Of a DNA stretch of 64,000 bases, positions 46,748-59,822 are shown one piece after another. Source of the stretch: Endothia cerciana (lineage: Eukaryota > Ascomycota > Sordariomycetes > Diaporthales > Cryphonectriaceae). The stretch's first letter is position 1; each line of letters opens with the position of its first letter. The DNA lies in NCBI GenBank assembly GCA_026119935.1, contig JALRMH010000017.1, forward strand, positions 310,001-374,000, read 5' to 3'. The notes under the pieces were generated by a model. It was not told the DNA's origin, did not search any database, and saw nothing but the letters and a program-made list of their open reading frames with translations. A program made the translations under genes and the position numbers.

Positions 46748-48287
46748 ATGGACTTCAACAGCTCTTCGCCCTATCCAGAGGGTGTCATATCCTTCCTGGA
46801 TACGGATCTGTACAAGTTGACTATGCAATGCGCTGTCTATAAGTACTTCAGAGATGTCCCGGTCACGTACGCATTCACCAACCGTACACCGGACAAGAGG
46901 CTGTCGAGAGAGGCCTACAAGTGGCTGGAGGAGCAGATAACCAGTTCGTAATGCTTTCTGTCTACGTGGGTCTCAGGACTCCGCGAGGTTGCTGACGTAT
47001 CCTCGTTGCAGAGCTCGGCAACATCTCCCTCCTTTCTGAAGAGCTGCGGTTTCTCAAGGAGCACTGCAAGTACCTGAGCGCCGACTACCTTGAGTTCCTC
47101 CAGGAATTCCGTCTACACCCACGCGACCAGGTCGCCATCAAGTTCGTACCAGTCGGGGAAGACGCAGGCGCGGCCACAGACCTGGGTGACGTCCAAATAG
47201 AAATCAAGGGAACATGGGTTGATACGATCCTCTACGAGATCCCTATCCTGGCTCTTACCTCCGAGGCCTACTTCAAGTTCATGGACAAGGATTGGAACTA
47301 CGACGGCCAGCAGGAGAAGGCATTCGACAAGGGCATGAAGCTGCTAGAGGCAGGCTGCATCTTCTCCGAGTTCGGCACCCGCCGGCGCAGAGACTACCAC
47401 ACCCAGGCGCTCGTCTTCAGAGGCCTCGTCCAGGCCAGCGACCAAGGCGGCAAGCGTGGCCTGCCCGGAAAGCTGTCCGGAACCTCAAATGTCCACCTGG
47501 CCATGCGCTTCGGCATCCCGCCCGTCGGCACTGTCGCCCACGAGTGGTTCATGGGCATTGCGGCGATCAAGAACGACTACGCGCGTGCGACGGAGGAGGC
47601 ACTGCGTCACTGGGTCAGCTGCTTCGGCGAGGGCGTGCTGGGTATTGCGCTCACGGATACATTTGGCACGCCGGAGTTCTTGAAGGCTTTCAACAAGCCC
47701 GCCGACAAGCTGTCGGACGCGCCGGCCGGGGCGCAGACCACCAGTGCCGACGGACGGAAGGCAAAGACATACGCGGAGGTATTCACTGGCGTCAGGCAGG
47801 ACTCGGGCGACCCGGCGGAGTTCGTCAAGACTATGCAAAAGTTCTACGACAGTGTTGGCATCACGGACAAGAAGGTCATTGTGTTCTCCGACTCGCTGAA
47901 TATCGAGAGGTGTCTGGAGTACAAGAAGATCGCAGAGGAGGCGGGCTTCCAGCCTACATTTGGCGTCGGCACATTCCTGACCAATGACTTCATTCGCCTC
48001 TCTGACGGCAGCAACTCTACGCCGATGAACATCGTCATCAAGCTCAGCTCGGCGGGGAACAATGCGGCCGTCAAGATCAGGTAAGACTCATCAACGAGAC
48101 TCCAATACCAGAGACCGGGGCTGTGAACTGACTAGATTGGTGTAGTGACAACATTGGCAAGAATACAGGCGACAGGGAGACGGTGGAAAAGGTCAAGCGC
48201 GAGCTCGGTTATGTCGAGAAGGACTGGACGGAAGGTGACGAGAGCAAGAGATGGGGCGTCGACGCCAAGGACACGAAGGCGAACTGA
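46748..48287 (+). CDS. NPT1: Nicotinate phosphoribosyltransferase
   Basis: Exons 46748-46943, 47012-48080 and 48146-48287 give 468 residues (yeast Npt1 has 429). The protein opens with SFLDTDLYKLTMQCAVYKYF, the conserved substrate-binding N-terminus. It continues with ISEFGTRRRR-like FSEFGTRRRRDYHTQAL, then GTSNVHLAMRFGIPPVGTVA with the His that is phosphorylated in the ATP-coupled reaction, and GVRQDSGDPAEFV with the PRPP-binding region. It converts nicotinic acid and PRPP to nicotinate mononucleotide, the first step of the Preiss-Handler NAD salvage route. Intron 1 appears to use a weak donor, GTTCGT; it was chosen because it alone restores the family sequence QITKLGNIS. Intron 2 is canonical and leads to SDNIGKNTGD. 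The gene is divergent from UTP4. Confidence 0.94.
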
Positions 48288-51200
48288 GGTGTAGACTTTG
48301 GAGTCTGGTTCGGGAACCCTGCATGCGGCGAGAGCGTATCCGACGGGTTTCTTTTCAAAGATACCACTTCATATATCGGTTTAGATGGCAACTGAAGGGG
48401 CATAGAAACTCGATCAGACGTATGATTAGAACATCACTGAAATCCACGCCACCGCTCCGCAAGGCATGATCACCACCAAAAGGATGATTTCTCGTGGTGA
48501 TAAGGAGGACACAGAGCAGAGTAATGCTGGATCAAACACTAACCCTTGCATATTCTTACTATGAGAAGTATTGTACGTTACGAGACTACTCCATATGTCA
48601 ACACCGCATGACATGCTTCGAGGACGCATCAGGACGTGCTGGGGGAATCAGAGAGCACTGCTGGTGTATCTGCCGGCACAGCAGTGGGCAGCAGCCGAGG
48701 CTTAGAGAATGAGGGGTTGATAATCCGGGGGAGGCGATAATTGGGTGGCTGTCCGACACAGGCTGGACTAAGTACCAAGCCCTGGCGACAGATGGCGCGG
48801 GCGTGAAGCAAACTATCAACGACGGGGCACGGGGCTGGTCTGACCTCAGATGGGATCCCAAGGGCAGGAATACGTTGCGACGCACACTCTGTTGCCTCCG
48901 CCTAGGCATCGTGGACGTCGATGCCGGCGGCCGTGCGACGATGGGGCGCCTTGATAAGGCGTCCCGAAGCACAGGGGGCGTCACAGCTATCCAGGAGCCG
49001 GGCCACAAGACTTCTCAGGGAATGACATCGACCGTCCGGGTATCTCTGGGCCAGACCGTCGAGTCGACGGTTGGACTGGAGTGATTACTGGGACGGCTTT
49101 CGTGTCGACCGTTGGCGGCACGGCCCTATGACGGCACAGAGGCGCTTCTGGGGTGCTGGTATCCTCCTCTAAGTCGTCGTGGACCCTGCTCTTCCAGAGC
49201 TTATTCTCCGATATAGCCTGCACACTCACATGGACATCAACAAAGTCCTGAAGCCTCCGATGTCCTCGTTGTTCACCGAGCGGAACTGTTTGTCCCACGG
49301 GCTGGCTCGCGTGAACCCTCATAAGTCCAATCAAGGCGCTTTCCTCTCGGAGGAGTTCCCTGAGCGTTCTCAGGACTGTCCATCTCAGCAATCTAGTGTG
49401 TATGGGGCCTCGTCGAGCAGGCCACGAAGAAGTGAAATCAGAAGTCCAGCCTCCAGCGCCGACCCGACCAACAAACACACCACCACACGACCTCCCAAAT
49501 CCCAAGTGGCAGGCACAAATACTTCTCCAAGTCCCACCCGTATCTAAAGTCTGGTTCGCGTGGGTTTGTCTCAGCTAAACCTTACTCTGCGTTTCGTCGC
49601 CCACATGATAGATCACCTTGTCTCGGCAGCGCCCCTTGGTCAGGCGGCGTGACTGCTTCCGACCGAGCAGTATCATGGGCCGGCAGGGGCTGAGGGCTCG
49701 CACGCAGGCTTGACAGGGTCTGGGAGCTTGGGGGCCATACTCGCTCGTCGAGAAGGATGTTGGCGGGAAGCGCGTGCACCTGATGTGGCGTCGCGACCCT
49801 CCGTGACCTCCGGCACGATTTCGTGCGCCCCCTCGCGACCCCACCCAACAAGAGACACACAACCCCCCCTTCCCCGGCTGGCGGACGACGGACACCGGTG
49901 GACGAACGCATCCGCATCCCGCCAACAGACGCATCGCCAGCCCTGCGACTGGATGGGACGCATCGCCGACGAACGCCACTGATGAACACCACGGGCCGGA
50001 CGAACCTATCCGCGGCTTCCGTCCACGCCCCAAGAGCATAGTATCCTCAACGCGCCCGCGCCCGACCCCCACCATCGCGCGATCTTCAAGGACGCCCCGG
50101 TAATCTTGTCTCAGCCCAAGGCAGGAGTGACAGACACAACAAGCTTCCCGACCAGGACCAAGTTGGCTGTGGGACTGAGAGGGTGGAGGACAGACAGAGA
50201 CAGGCGCGGGTGCCACGGTCGCACGGCCTGAGGCACGGACGCGGTTTGGGACCTTGCGTTGCTCGAACCGAACCGTCGGGACGGTGAGGTCCAGCTCGGA
50301 TCAAGCAGCCGCATGACGGACCGTCAGATCATGCAGCTCGCGTGACCACGGCTATGAGAGAGGTCAGTCCGCCCGTCCGCAAAGACGCCTGTCCCCCGTG
50401 CCAGCTGGTTTCATGACGCCGAGGCTCACCTGATGGACTCAAGCCAACCATCTCGAAGACGGGCGAAGCCGTGTTGACATGCCAGGCCAGCCTGGATATC
50501 GTTGCAGCCGCTGACACCAGTGTCTGATCTGAAGACTTTTGGTCCGCATGAACACCAGTGGGAGCTCATCTTGTCAACATCCAATCCAGCATCGAGACCA
50601 TCACTAGATGGTCTTCAACCGGCGCGCCGTCGACAAAGAACTCGATGCATTATCCTGGGGTCCGGGGCGCCAAGAACGACGCCCCACCCCAATGATGCCA
50701 GCGGCGATGTGACCTAGAATCCGGGGCTGCCCTCGTAATAAGAGCTCGACGCTCGTTCAGCCGCCGATCTGGTGCATAGGCCGTGGGATCCGTTGGACAA
50801 CCTGGCGCTGCAAGATGAGATTGTCCTGCGTTCCTGCAGCGCCCGCAGCTGGTAATTCCCTGATCCATGGCCGGGCGGACACCCCAGAGAGCTCTTCGTA
50901 TCGAGCCATTCCTTGCCCAGTTGGACCATTTTGACCCTCGCCCAGGTTTGCCCCTCGCACCTAGTAGACAGATCGGCCCAAGACCCTCCACACCCACCGG
51001 TGAAGCTCCTCTAAAAAGCTGATCAGAGCCTCAACGAGTAACGTCCGCAGACGTCGCTGTTAAATTAGTGAACAACGCGGGAACCCCCTCGGAGAATTCT
51101 TGGGTTCCATGGCGCTCCCAAACTCGGTGACAGCCCCCCGTCCCCCGATGTGCAGCTGCGGCCTTCTGGTTGGCCAGCCAAGCCCAGGATCAGGCCGCGG

Positions 51201-54200
51201 CCCGCCGACATTTCTGCCTCCGGACGCACCCCGCGAGGGATTCGTCTCCCAAGAGGCTGGATACGGTTCAGGGCCAGGGCGAGGCCTGCAGCCGTAGCAG
51301 CGGAGGACATCAGCTCGCCACGACGCGACCTCGTGGCCGGGCGCGTAGAGTGGTTCCTGTTGGTAGCAGCTCGAAGGCGCCATGTGCCCCAACGCGTGCG
51401 CGCTGCATGGGCATGGCAAAAAAGATCAGCAGGGGTGGGTTTTCCTGCACAGCGCGCTGAGTTTCCGTAAGTCTGTTTGCGGCCGCTGGGCGCCAGCTCC
51501 TCTGGGCCAAATTAGCTGACCACTGACGTGACGACGCCTGTGAGCACTTCTCAAGACTTGGGGCCCGGTTCAGGAATCTCAAGAGGGACCAAGGCGGTCC
51601 GGTGATGGGCGAATGCTCGGCCAGCTGCAAGATGCAACAATCCAGTCAAAACCTTAGATAGCATCTCAGAGCCAATCTCTCGCGGTTCCGGGGCCAAGCT
51701 TGAACTGGTGCGGGCAGGGGACAACCTGATTTGGCGTTCCTCCTCGACCAGAGAAGCCGCGAACCAAGGCCCAATTTTTTGAACCAGAAACAGAAAAAAA
51801 GGTTGGAGCAAGCCCGGCGTTAAAAGGCTTCTTGTGCCCGACCGCACCCGACGCCAGCGCTCTCCGATCGAACCTGGATGATGATCCGACCTTGACAGCC
51901 GGCGAGTAGCCATTGCTACAGGCGCGGTCGGTTTCCCCCTCTTGCTGGGACGCTGGGCGCGGGATGCATCTGAGTTCAGGCGCGAATTTGTGCCAACCAC
52001 TGAAACCCAAAAGACGCAACAAGATACGTATGCGGCAGCGGGTAACAGCAAGACACCGGCGAAAGCAAGCCCCCCTTCTCGGTCAGCCTTGTCGGCCACC
52101 CCTTGCCGAGGCTGCAGCATGTATGCAGCTCGCACATGCTGCTTGCTGCTTTGCTATTCCTGTGCAGCTGAGCTGTGGGGGGGGGGGGGGGTTAGCAAGC
52201 CAGCAGCGGCTCTTGGGGTTTCGAGGGCCGATCTGTTGGCCCCCCCTTTAGATACAGTAGATCGCCTGCAGCTGATCGGACGTGCGTTGTGCGTATGTGG
52301 TGTTTCTTCTTCTCTCTCTTTCCTTGCTCCTCATTCGTGCGGATTACGCAGGCGACGGGACGGAGGTGTGATCCCAGATCCTGAACCTACAGCCGCATCA
52401 CCAGGGATCTCTCTCCTCGTATATACCTGTAGGCGCCTCCTATCCCGAGTAACCGGTTTATCGCCTTGGGTTCCCTGACACTGGTAAGAAAAGAGCTCGT
52501 TCCGCCGGACTATCGGATCAGGAAGTTGTGTGACCAACAACCCAGGCCGCTGACGGTCTAAGCCAATGACTGCGGCATGGTTGCATCGACAGGGTTCACA
52601 GAGCTGTTTCCTGCTCCATGTTGTGTATGCATGCCAGACCTGGGGTTGTGGAAGTTGTGTATGGACGGGCTCGGCAGGCCATGGTCATTGCCCAGATTTT
52701 CCGTGCTACGAGATGGAGGCCAACCCTCGAACACTCGGCGTCCCCTACCTGGAACAATTTCAGCCCACAGGCAGGCCGAGCAGCAGATCTATCAGTGATC
52801 ATCCCATCATCTTGCTGTCGAGTTCACGGCTCTTTAATAGGCTCCTAGTCGCCTGTCCGGCGCGCCTAGCAAGCGCAACCCGGTCACGGGCATCGAAGGT
52901 CAACCACGAGGTCGGGTCCCAAGGTGAGAATCGTGACTTGTTGGTCCATTTGTCGCCTCCAGCCTGGAGCACCAGACCGCAGCGTCCCCGTGTCTTCACT
53001 TGAAGGGTGACAAATGGAGTAGGAATTCACTATAACTGTGAAGCTCCCCGATCCCATGCAACGTCACCAACCAGCGACGGGACTAGTAGGAAGAACTCAG
53101 GTCTCGCAGCGTCTCCGAACGAGGCTGATGAAATATGACCACGCGCGCCCGGAGCTGGGACGTGTGGATCCTGCCCACCAGGCGTCGCCAACGTGTCCAA
53201 TATTGCAACACACCCGACGCATAGACGACAACTTTGTCACAACACGCCAGGCAGCCGCCCACTGGGCCTCATGCGTCGTCCTGGACTCACAGCCGCTGAC
53301 TAATAGCAGTTCATGTCCATTCCTCGGTGCGGTCAAATGTCGGGCAGGGTCGACATCCAGGCTGGGCCCCTAGACGGTCATCCGCGAGAAGAGCTGCAAG
53401 ACTGGACTGACTGTTGGTCTCAAGGGCAAGGTATGCAATCCTGTACCAACGTGACCCAGCTGAGATCACACGGGGCACCTAAGACAGGTTGCGAGGTCGA
53501 GACCCGGGACAGCACTTTTTTGATATGTTCGTGGATCCGGTTTTGACACTGTAAGCCATTAACGAGGAGCCAAGGGCTGGCGTGAGGTTCGCGCCTCTTT
53601 CGTGATGGCTCGCGCGCGCGCGTCAGGCACGTCAAGGGCTACTTAAAGCAGGCAGCCCGGTCCCTTCCCAGGGCGACGGCCCGTTGGAAGGTTTTTTTTC
53701 GTCATCAGTTTCGCATACCAAGGGCGGGGGTAAATTCGGGGCGTGGCGTTCGTCGTGCCAGGAATTTCTTGCAGATTGTTGCAGCTAGGGCCGCGGCGCA
53801 GTCTCGCAATCACCCCTGCCTTGCATCAGGTCAGCCCTCTTGTGCTGCGGCGCTAGAGCACTTAAAAGATGCGGTGGTAGGGTAGCAGGCGGGAGACGCG
53901 TCTTTGTGCGAGAGCATTTTTATACGCGCCCGGCGCGTCATCCCGGTCGGGCACTCGACTCACTCGAGTTCCACGACTCGCCGACCAATTCCAATTCCAC
54001 CGGGACCATGGCTGTATGGTCGGCTGCGAGTCTGCGACACCGTTTCGGTTTGGGGCTCGCGGATGCCTCCCGATCCCACACGGGCCCAGGACAACGTATG
54101 TACCTCCCTGGCGTGTAGACTTGCAGTAGGATTGTGGCAAAAAGATGCTTGAGCGGATGTGCCCCCCTTATATAGCATCAGTACTGCGAGGCTTGCTGCA

Positions 54201-57200
54201 AGGAATTGGTTGATCCCACGGAGGATGATCAACATCGCCTCGCGTTGATCAGTTGAGGCCCATGCAGGGTGGCCACAGGTATGCCCAGGGGATCATGCGC
54301 CTTAAGACCTCGCTGAGAGAGCTCGACGCGGGGCTTCATCGGGGAGCACCGGATGACTGAAGCCGGAAGCCTCGCCAGGACGCCGAGGCTAGGACGGCCG
54401 TGAATCCGGTTCCCCCTGTCCTGAAGCAGATCTCCCCAAAACAATCAGCCGAGAATGAGCACGGGTGGCGGAGGTTGAGGCTTTCGGATGATGATGATCA
54501 ACCAAAATTGATACATAGGTCCCATCGCACGGGCCGGATGACGAAGGTCCCCATCCGCCATAGCAGATCCTTTCTGCGTGTCGCCGAAGTCGCGTGAAGG
54601 TGACGCCAGGGGTGCCCTTAAGAAAAAAAAGACGTGTCGTCCTGTGCCGCGCCTGCAGTGCAACGCCGCCCGCACGCCTCGGCACCAGGAAAAGCTGCGT
54701 TGACCGTGCCATCCTCCCCCCCTCCCTCCCCCTCCCTCCCCCTCCTTTTTCTTCCTTTTTAGCTAAATCATTGCGGATGGAGGGGTATTCAGAGGACGGT
54801 GCTACAGAATGGTATGCTTTTTAGTCATATTAGTCATAACAGCAAGGACGCTGCCGTGTCCAAAGAAGCGCGGCATGCGAGTCTAAGCACGCAGAGAGGA
54901 GATGAAATTCTTTCCCCTGCGGAGCGGCGGGGGTGAGTCGTTGTCGGCGACGCGGGGTGAGCGGACTGTGTCGACTCGACAGTGCGTTGCAGTGCAGGAG
55001 CTTCCCTGGGGCCAAGAATTTTACCAGGTGGGGTTTTTGCACGGAAGGCCTGGCAAGCCGTGGACGTGCGATGTCGATGACGATGCCTGGGTGACGTGAC
55101 CTCTGGAAAGGTTGATACAGACTATTCTGCCTCACATGTCGGCGGATGTTTCGCATGAAGCACGTTGCAACCCAACTTAGGGAGGCCGCACTTTATTATC
55201 ACTCCGTGCCTGATCGTGCCGATCCGGCGACGGAAGAAGAGGCGGTAACCCACCGCGCTCACACCGCAAAGTAACGGCCGAGGGATGATTGGACGTGCTG
55301 TCTTCCCTTTTGCTTGCAACTCCCCTGTGCTACGATCCCGACTCCACCGTGATGGGCTGCATGGGTGATAAGCGGCCAGCTAGTGATCGCGGGCGGCGGG
55401 CAATAGAACTCAAACGGCCGTGGTTCGATTCGCTTGTTTCGAGAAATCTTCGAAAGGCGACCCACCGCCTGCACGACCGCAAAGGTTCACAGGTCACAGT
55501 GTGCCCCAGAACACGTTGGAGATATGCAGCAGGGGTCCAAGGAATACACGATCTGATGGGATGGTTGGGATGGGGGCTTGCAGACACCGTACGCGTACGG
55601 GCTCCACAGCGCATGGCGAGGCTGTCGACCTAAAGGACAAGAGCCGAGGGCTGGAATCTCTTGGGCGCACGGAGGGCAAGGACCACTGCCGGCTGGCTCG
55701 CTGCGCGCGGGCGGTGAAAGGTGACGAGCATCGAGCGTGCGCTTGAGCGTCTGGCGAGGCTCCACCCGGCTGACTTTTCTGAACCGTGATGTGCTGAGCC
55801 AGACCAGACGAAGTCAGAATCGTTCGCCTCGCGGGCGGGAGGCTGCCCGGGGAGGCTCGATTGGTCAACCAGTGGCAGGGCCGAGACAGCCTGCGCCAGC
55901 CAGGCACGCCAGGCTGCTAATAGTAGGACGGTCGGTCCTCGGGTCGGCGGCCCAAGGGGCTTCGGGCTGGAGCTTCGTCGATACCCGCAGCGCGTCCGTA
56001 ACTTGCAGGGCAATGCCGACGTGCAGCATCCCGCGGTTCATGAAGCCCATGCAGGCTCGGCTGCCCGAGTCACAACCCAGCCTCCCATTGTCCAGTAGGG
56101 GAGCAGTGGGTGGGTGGGATCGACAGGAACTTTGGGATGGCAGGCCAACAAAAAAAGAGATCCGGAAAACCCATCAACGACACAACAGCGGGGCCAGACG
56201 ATGGCATGCCTCGCAGGTAACCGAGGGGGCATGAACTGTAAGGTGACCAAGGCTCACGAACACGTTTCGGCGAGACACGTCGTTGATACTGACGTCGACG
56301 AGCATAAACCTGCAAGCAGGAGGGCCCAGGATTGGAAGACCTCAAGAGATGGTGCCCCCCCCCCCCCCCGCGTCTGCCTGCATCTTTGTATGGCGTCCGT
56401 GCGTGACTAGAACCCTAAGCCAGGGTTTTGCGGCTGTCGAACGAACGGCTAGAGCGGTACGGGCGTACTATGTAGAGAAGGGGGCTGTTACGCCACATGG
56501 GGCTGAGCACCTAGGTACCGAAGTAACTTTCCCATATCTGAGCCACATGGGTAAATGTAGACTCCAGGGGGTTTTTTGGTGGTTTTTTTTTATGTGGTGT
56601 TTTTTCTTCTTTAAACCTATTTGTTCGCCAGCCTCACGTTACGACGTATATGACCCTTTGCTAATGGAATAGTCAATGTGCCTCCCCGTCGTGTCGGTTC
56701 TGCTGGTCTCGATCCATCGTGTCGTGCAAATGGACGCTCTCCCAAGGTTCCATCGATGCCCGGCCTGACCCACGGTGAAGTGGCTGACAAGAAATCTCAG
56801 GACTGCTACATAGCACAAGGGCACGAGCGTTCCCCTGGGGGCCTTCGATAGCTGACCGCATGGAGCAGAGGGTCGGCAACAGGATACGATAGCGAGAAGC
56901 AATATCAACCATGCATGCCATCACATGAGGGACTGCTCACTGAGAGTACCCGACGTGGCGTATTACAAGGTTGTGGCGTGCTATACTAGACGTCCACCTC
57001 ACAGAGGATCTAGTTCAGGACATGATACTGTTGACCGATTTCGGGTCAGGATCAGGTGTGAACTCGGACAACATGCGGATCTGACAGGCTGGCATTGTGC
57101 CCCGGCTCTCCCATGTTGAGCGCTGCTGAAGACCCAGACACCCAATGATGCCCAGTACCTGAACCCTGGCTCCTCACCGCCGGCAACCGCGCCAGTTCAT

Positions 57201-57391
57201 CTGCCGCGGTTATCGTGGACTCGGCCCCAACAATGCCATGCACCGCGCCAGACGACCACGCGGCTAGCTCAAATGTGTCAAAGATACTCGATGGACCGTG
57301 TTGTCCCCCCAGCCTCCCGGATTTCCACCTGCATGAACCACCAGTAAACAAATTTCCCAAAGGGGGGGCCCACCATCTTCCTTGCAGTAGG

Positions 57392-57407
57392 AAAAAAAAA
57401 AAAAAAA
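57392..57407. repeat. Run of 16 A
   Basis: Homopolymer of 16 A in the gene-free end region; it creates a poly-Phe stretch in a chance reading frame on the minus strand. Confidence 0.85.
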
Positions 57408-58526
57408 CGGTTCGTGGTTCCCGAAGCAGCGGGACAGGCGCCCCGCCGGAGGCATGGCGTGAGACTAGCGTACCGTACCCCACACTGGCTGGCAAGCATT
57501 TCAGGAATTCCTGGGGGACGGGGCCACGGCCAGCGTCGTAGGAGGGAAAGATTGATGCGCTGGCAGTGGTGTTCAAACAGGGCAACGGCCGCCAGTGGAT
57601 TTGCTGCGGCCACTCGCCTCCGCGACGGACGGCTTCTCTGTCCGAGCAGGGCGGCAGGGCAGGGCAGGGCAGGCCAAGGATGGACCTGGACCCGATGGGT
57701 TTTCCAAGAATAGAATCTTCCAGCCTGCACGAGACTAGATCTTGGTATCCGTGCTGGTATCCATCCGCCTTCTCGCCGTGCAACGCCCGCCAACCGATCG
57801 TCACCGCCTCTTGCTGGATGGGGGAGGGCTTGGGCAAGAAACCGACAAACCGGACGGCTCGCCCTGACAGGATGTGGCTTGATATGATGGTGCTCGAGGG
57901 ATCTCGGATCCAACTTGCTGGGGCCCCAAACAGTCCACCAGCCATCGATCCGACCACATGGTCAATGGGGGTGGCTGATGGCACCATCGTCGAAACATCC
58001 CATTGCACCGTGAGGTACTTGGTCGGTCCACGAGACTGTGCCGCCCGGCTCAGTACTATGGATGAGTTGGCAGACGAGGAGGAGGGCAAGTGAAGGAGTT
58101 TCGTGAGGTTGGCTTCTCGCCGTCTCAGTGGCTCGGCGGGCCCGGGGGATCACCCAGCGATCACCCGGCGTTGGCGGCAGGTCCAGCTGTTATCTCACCT
58201 TTCTATGGCTATCACTATCTGATACGCGTTTGGGAGTGGCGATGGGCAAAGCTGATCCTGATGCAAGGGGCTAGAATGGGCCCAGTCGCTTCGGTCATGA
58301 TAGCGAGGCGGATGATACTCAGGTCCAGTGCTTCGACATAAGTTTAGTGGCACCTTCAGGGTAGCACGTCGTACATAGCAGCAGGGCTAGGCAAGATGAC
58401 AAACGTATTGTATAGGGTCGGTGAGCCGCGCAACAAGTCCTCATCGGGAGAATGTGTCTACCCGTGCTGCCCGTCGCCTTCTCATGTGCGACGCCTGGAA
58501 GATGTAGTCTACCTGCCATGCTCTGT

Positions 58527-58527
<1 letters not shown>

Positions 58528-58593
<66 letters not shown>
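58528..58593. repeat. (TGC)22 trinucleotide repeat
   Basis: Twenty-two perfect TGC units followed by three TGA units and a short GT run. Confidence 0.94.
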
Positions 58594-58604
<11 letters not shown>

Positions 58605-59796
58605 TGTGTGATGGTTCAGGCCGTTTGCTAAGAGCATGCAGGCCGAACCTGCACGCAAAGGATCTCCTACGCCCTATCCATCGAAATCGCGTACTGAGTA
58701 CCGGACCCTGTCTTGATATCTTAACACCCCCCCCCCCACCACCATCGCTCCCTGGGCCGTGCGACACATGCCTCGCTCGCTTGCGCGTAAGGCCTGCCGG
58801 TCACACCGCACAATGCATTGTGAGATCCGATCATCTGCAGAATACGGTATTGCTTATTTGACTCCTCCCGTCAAATCGCTCCTGCGACAAAAAAAAAATG
58901 GAAAAATTGGAAAAATGGACGCCGAGCAGTCTTTGAGACCTGCAGTCGGATGTCCGGAAACACACATCCCAAGGTTTAGAACGGGGAGGAAGAAAAAAAA
59001 AGTAAGAACCGACTAGGAGGCATCCCGCCGCCTCACACTGCCCGTGTCGGTCTCACGAGGTGGCAGAGGCGTCGCTGTGTCTGACCTCTACATTTAGCTC
59101 TGATGGTGCCACGGCTGCGCGACATGTCAAGACAGTCTCACGACATGACGGGCAGCAATCAACGCAGCGGTTGCCTGACACCATCCGGGGTCGTTCAGGG
59201 TGTCACAGCATGGGGAGGGCGCACCGATGGAAGACTTGGTTCTGCCAATCTCAAGAGTTAAATTGGTACCCGTCCTGCACGCCGAGACTGCCCTAGGAGG
59301 GTAGGTCCCGTCTAGCAGTGACCCGCTACTGGAACGCCCGCTGCTGCTCGGGGCGCGTGTGGCTCAGGCAAGCCACGCTCAGATGTCCCTGGAGTCCCCC
59401 CCCTGACGCCCTGGCCCTGCGAGTATTGATCGCTTGGTTTCATTGATCTCCGGGAAGGGCCAACGATGATGGGTGCGGGCCTCCAAGAACGGCCTCCCCC
59501 TACATGCAATCACTTTGATTGTCATGTCTCTCGGGGACCAACCTCGCAGGGCATGACCACATGGTTCTGCCAGACCTGGCCCCCAGGAGCGGCCGCCGTG
59601 AGTGAGTGCTTGAGTGCGTGCGTGTGTAAGTCACGACGTCAGGCGCTGTGTTTTTGGGCTCTGAGGGCTCTCAGGGCCCTCGGGGGTTCGCAGATTCCAA
59701 GCCGGGATGACACGCGTCGAATCGATCCGGCTTGCCTGAACTCGCGCGGTCTCGCGTCTGGAGCCGCTGATTGGGCTCGCCCGCAGCGTCATCCCA

Positions 59797-59822
59797 AGTG
59801 TGTGTGTGTGTGTGTGTGTGTG
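59797..59822. repeat. (TG)n microsatellite
   Basis: About thirteen TG units in the gene-free end region. Confidence 0.88.

Noticed and set aside
49575..50216. 213-codon minus-strand frame
   Set aside because: Arg/Ser/Pro-rich with no codon bias or similarity that I can recognise.
55380..55460. Possible tRNA (a GGTTCGATTC-like T-loop)
   Set aside because: The bases around the loop do not pair as a T-arm and no matching acceptor or anticodon arm is present.
57052..58089. 345-codon minus-strand frame in the gene desert
   Set aside because: The product has a poly-Phe stretch produced by a run of A, no conserved block and irregular composition; it looks like a chance open frame.
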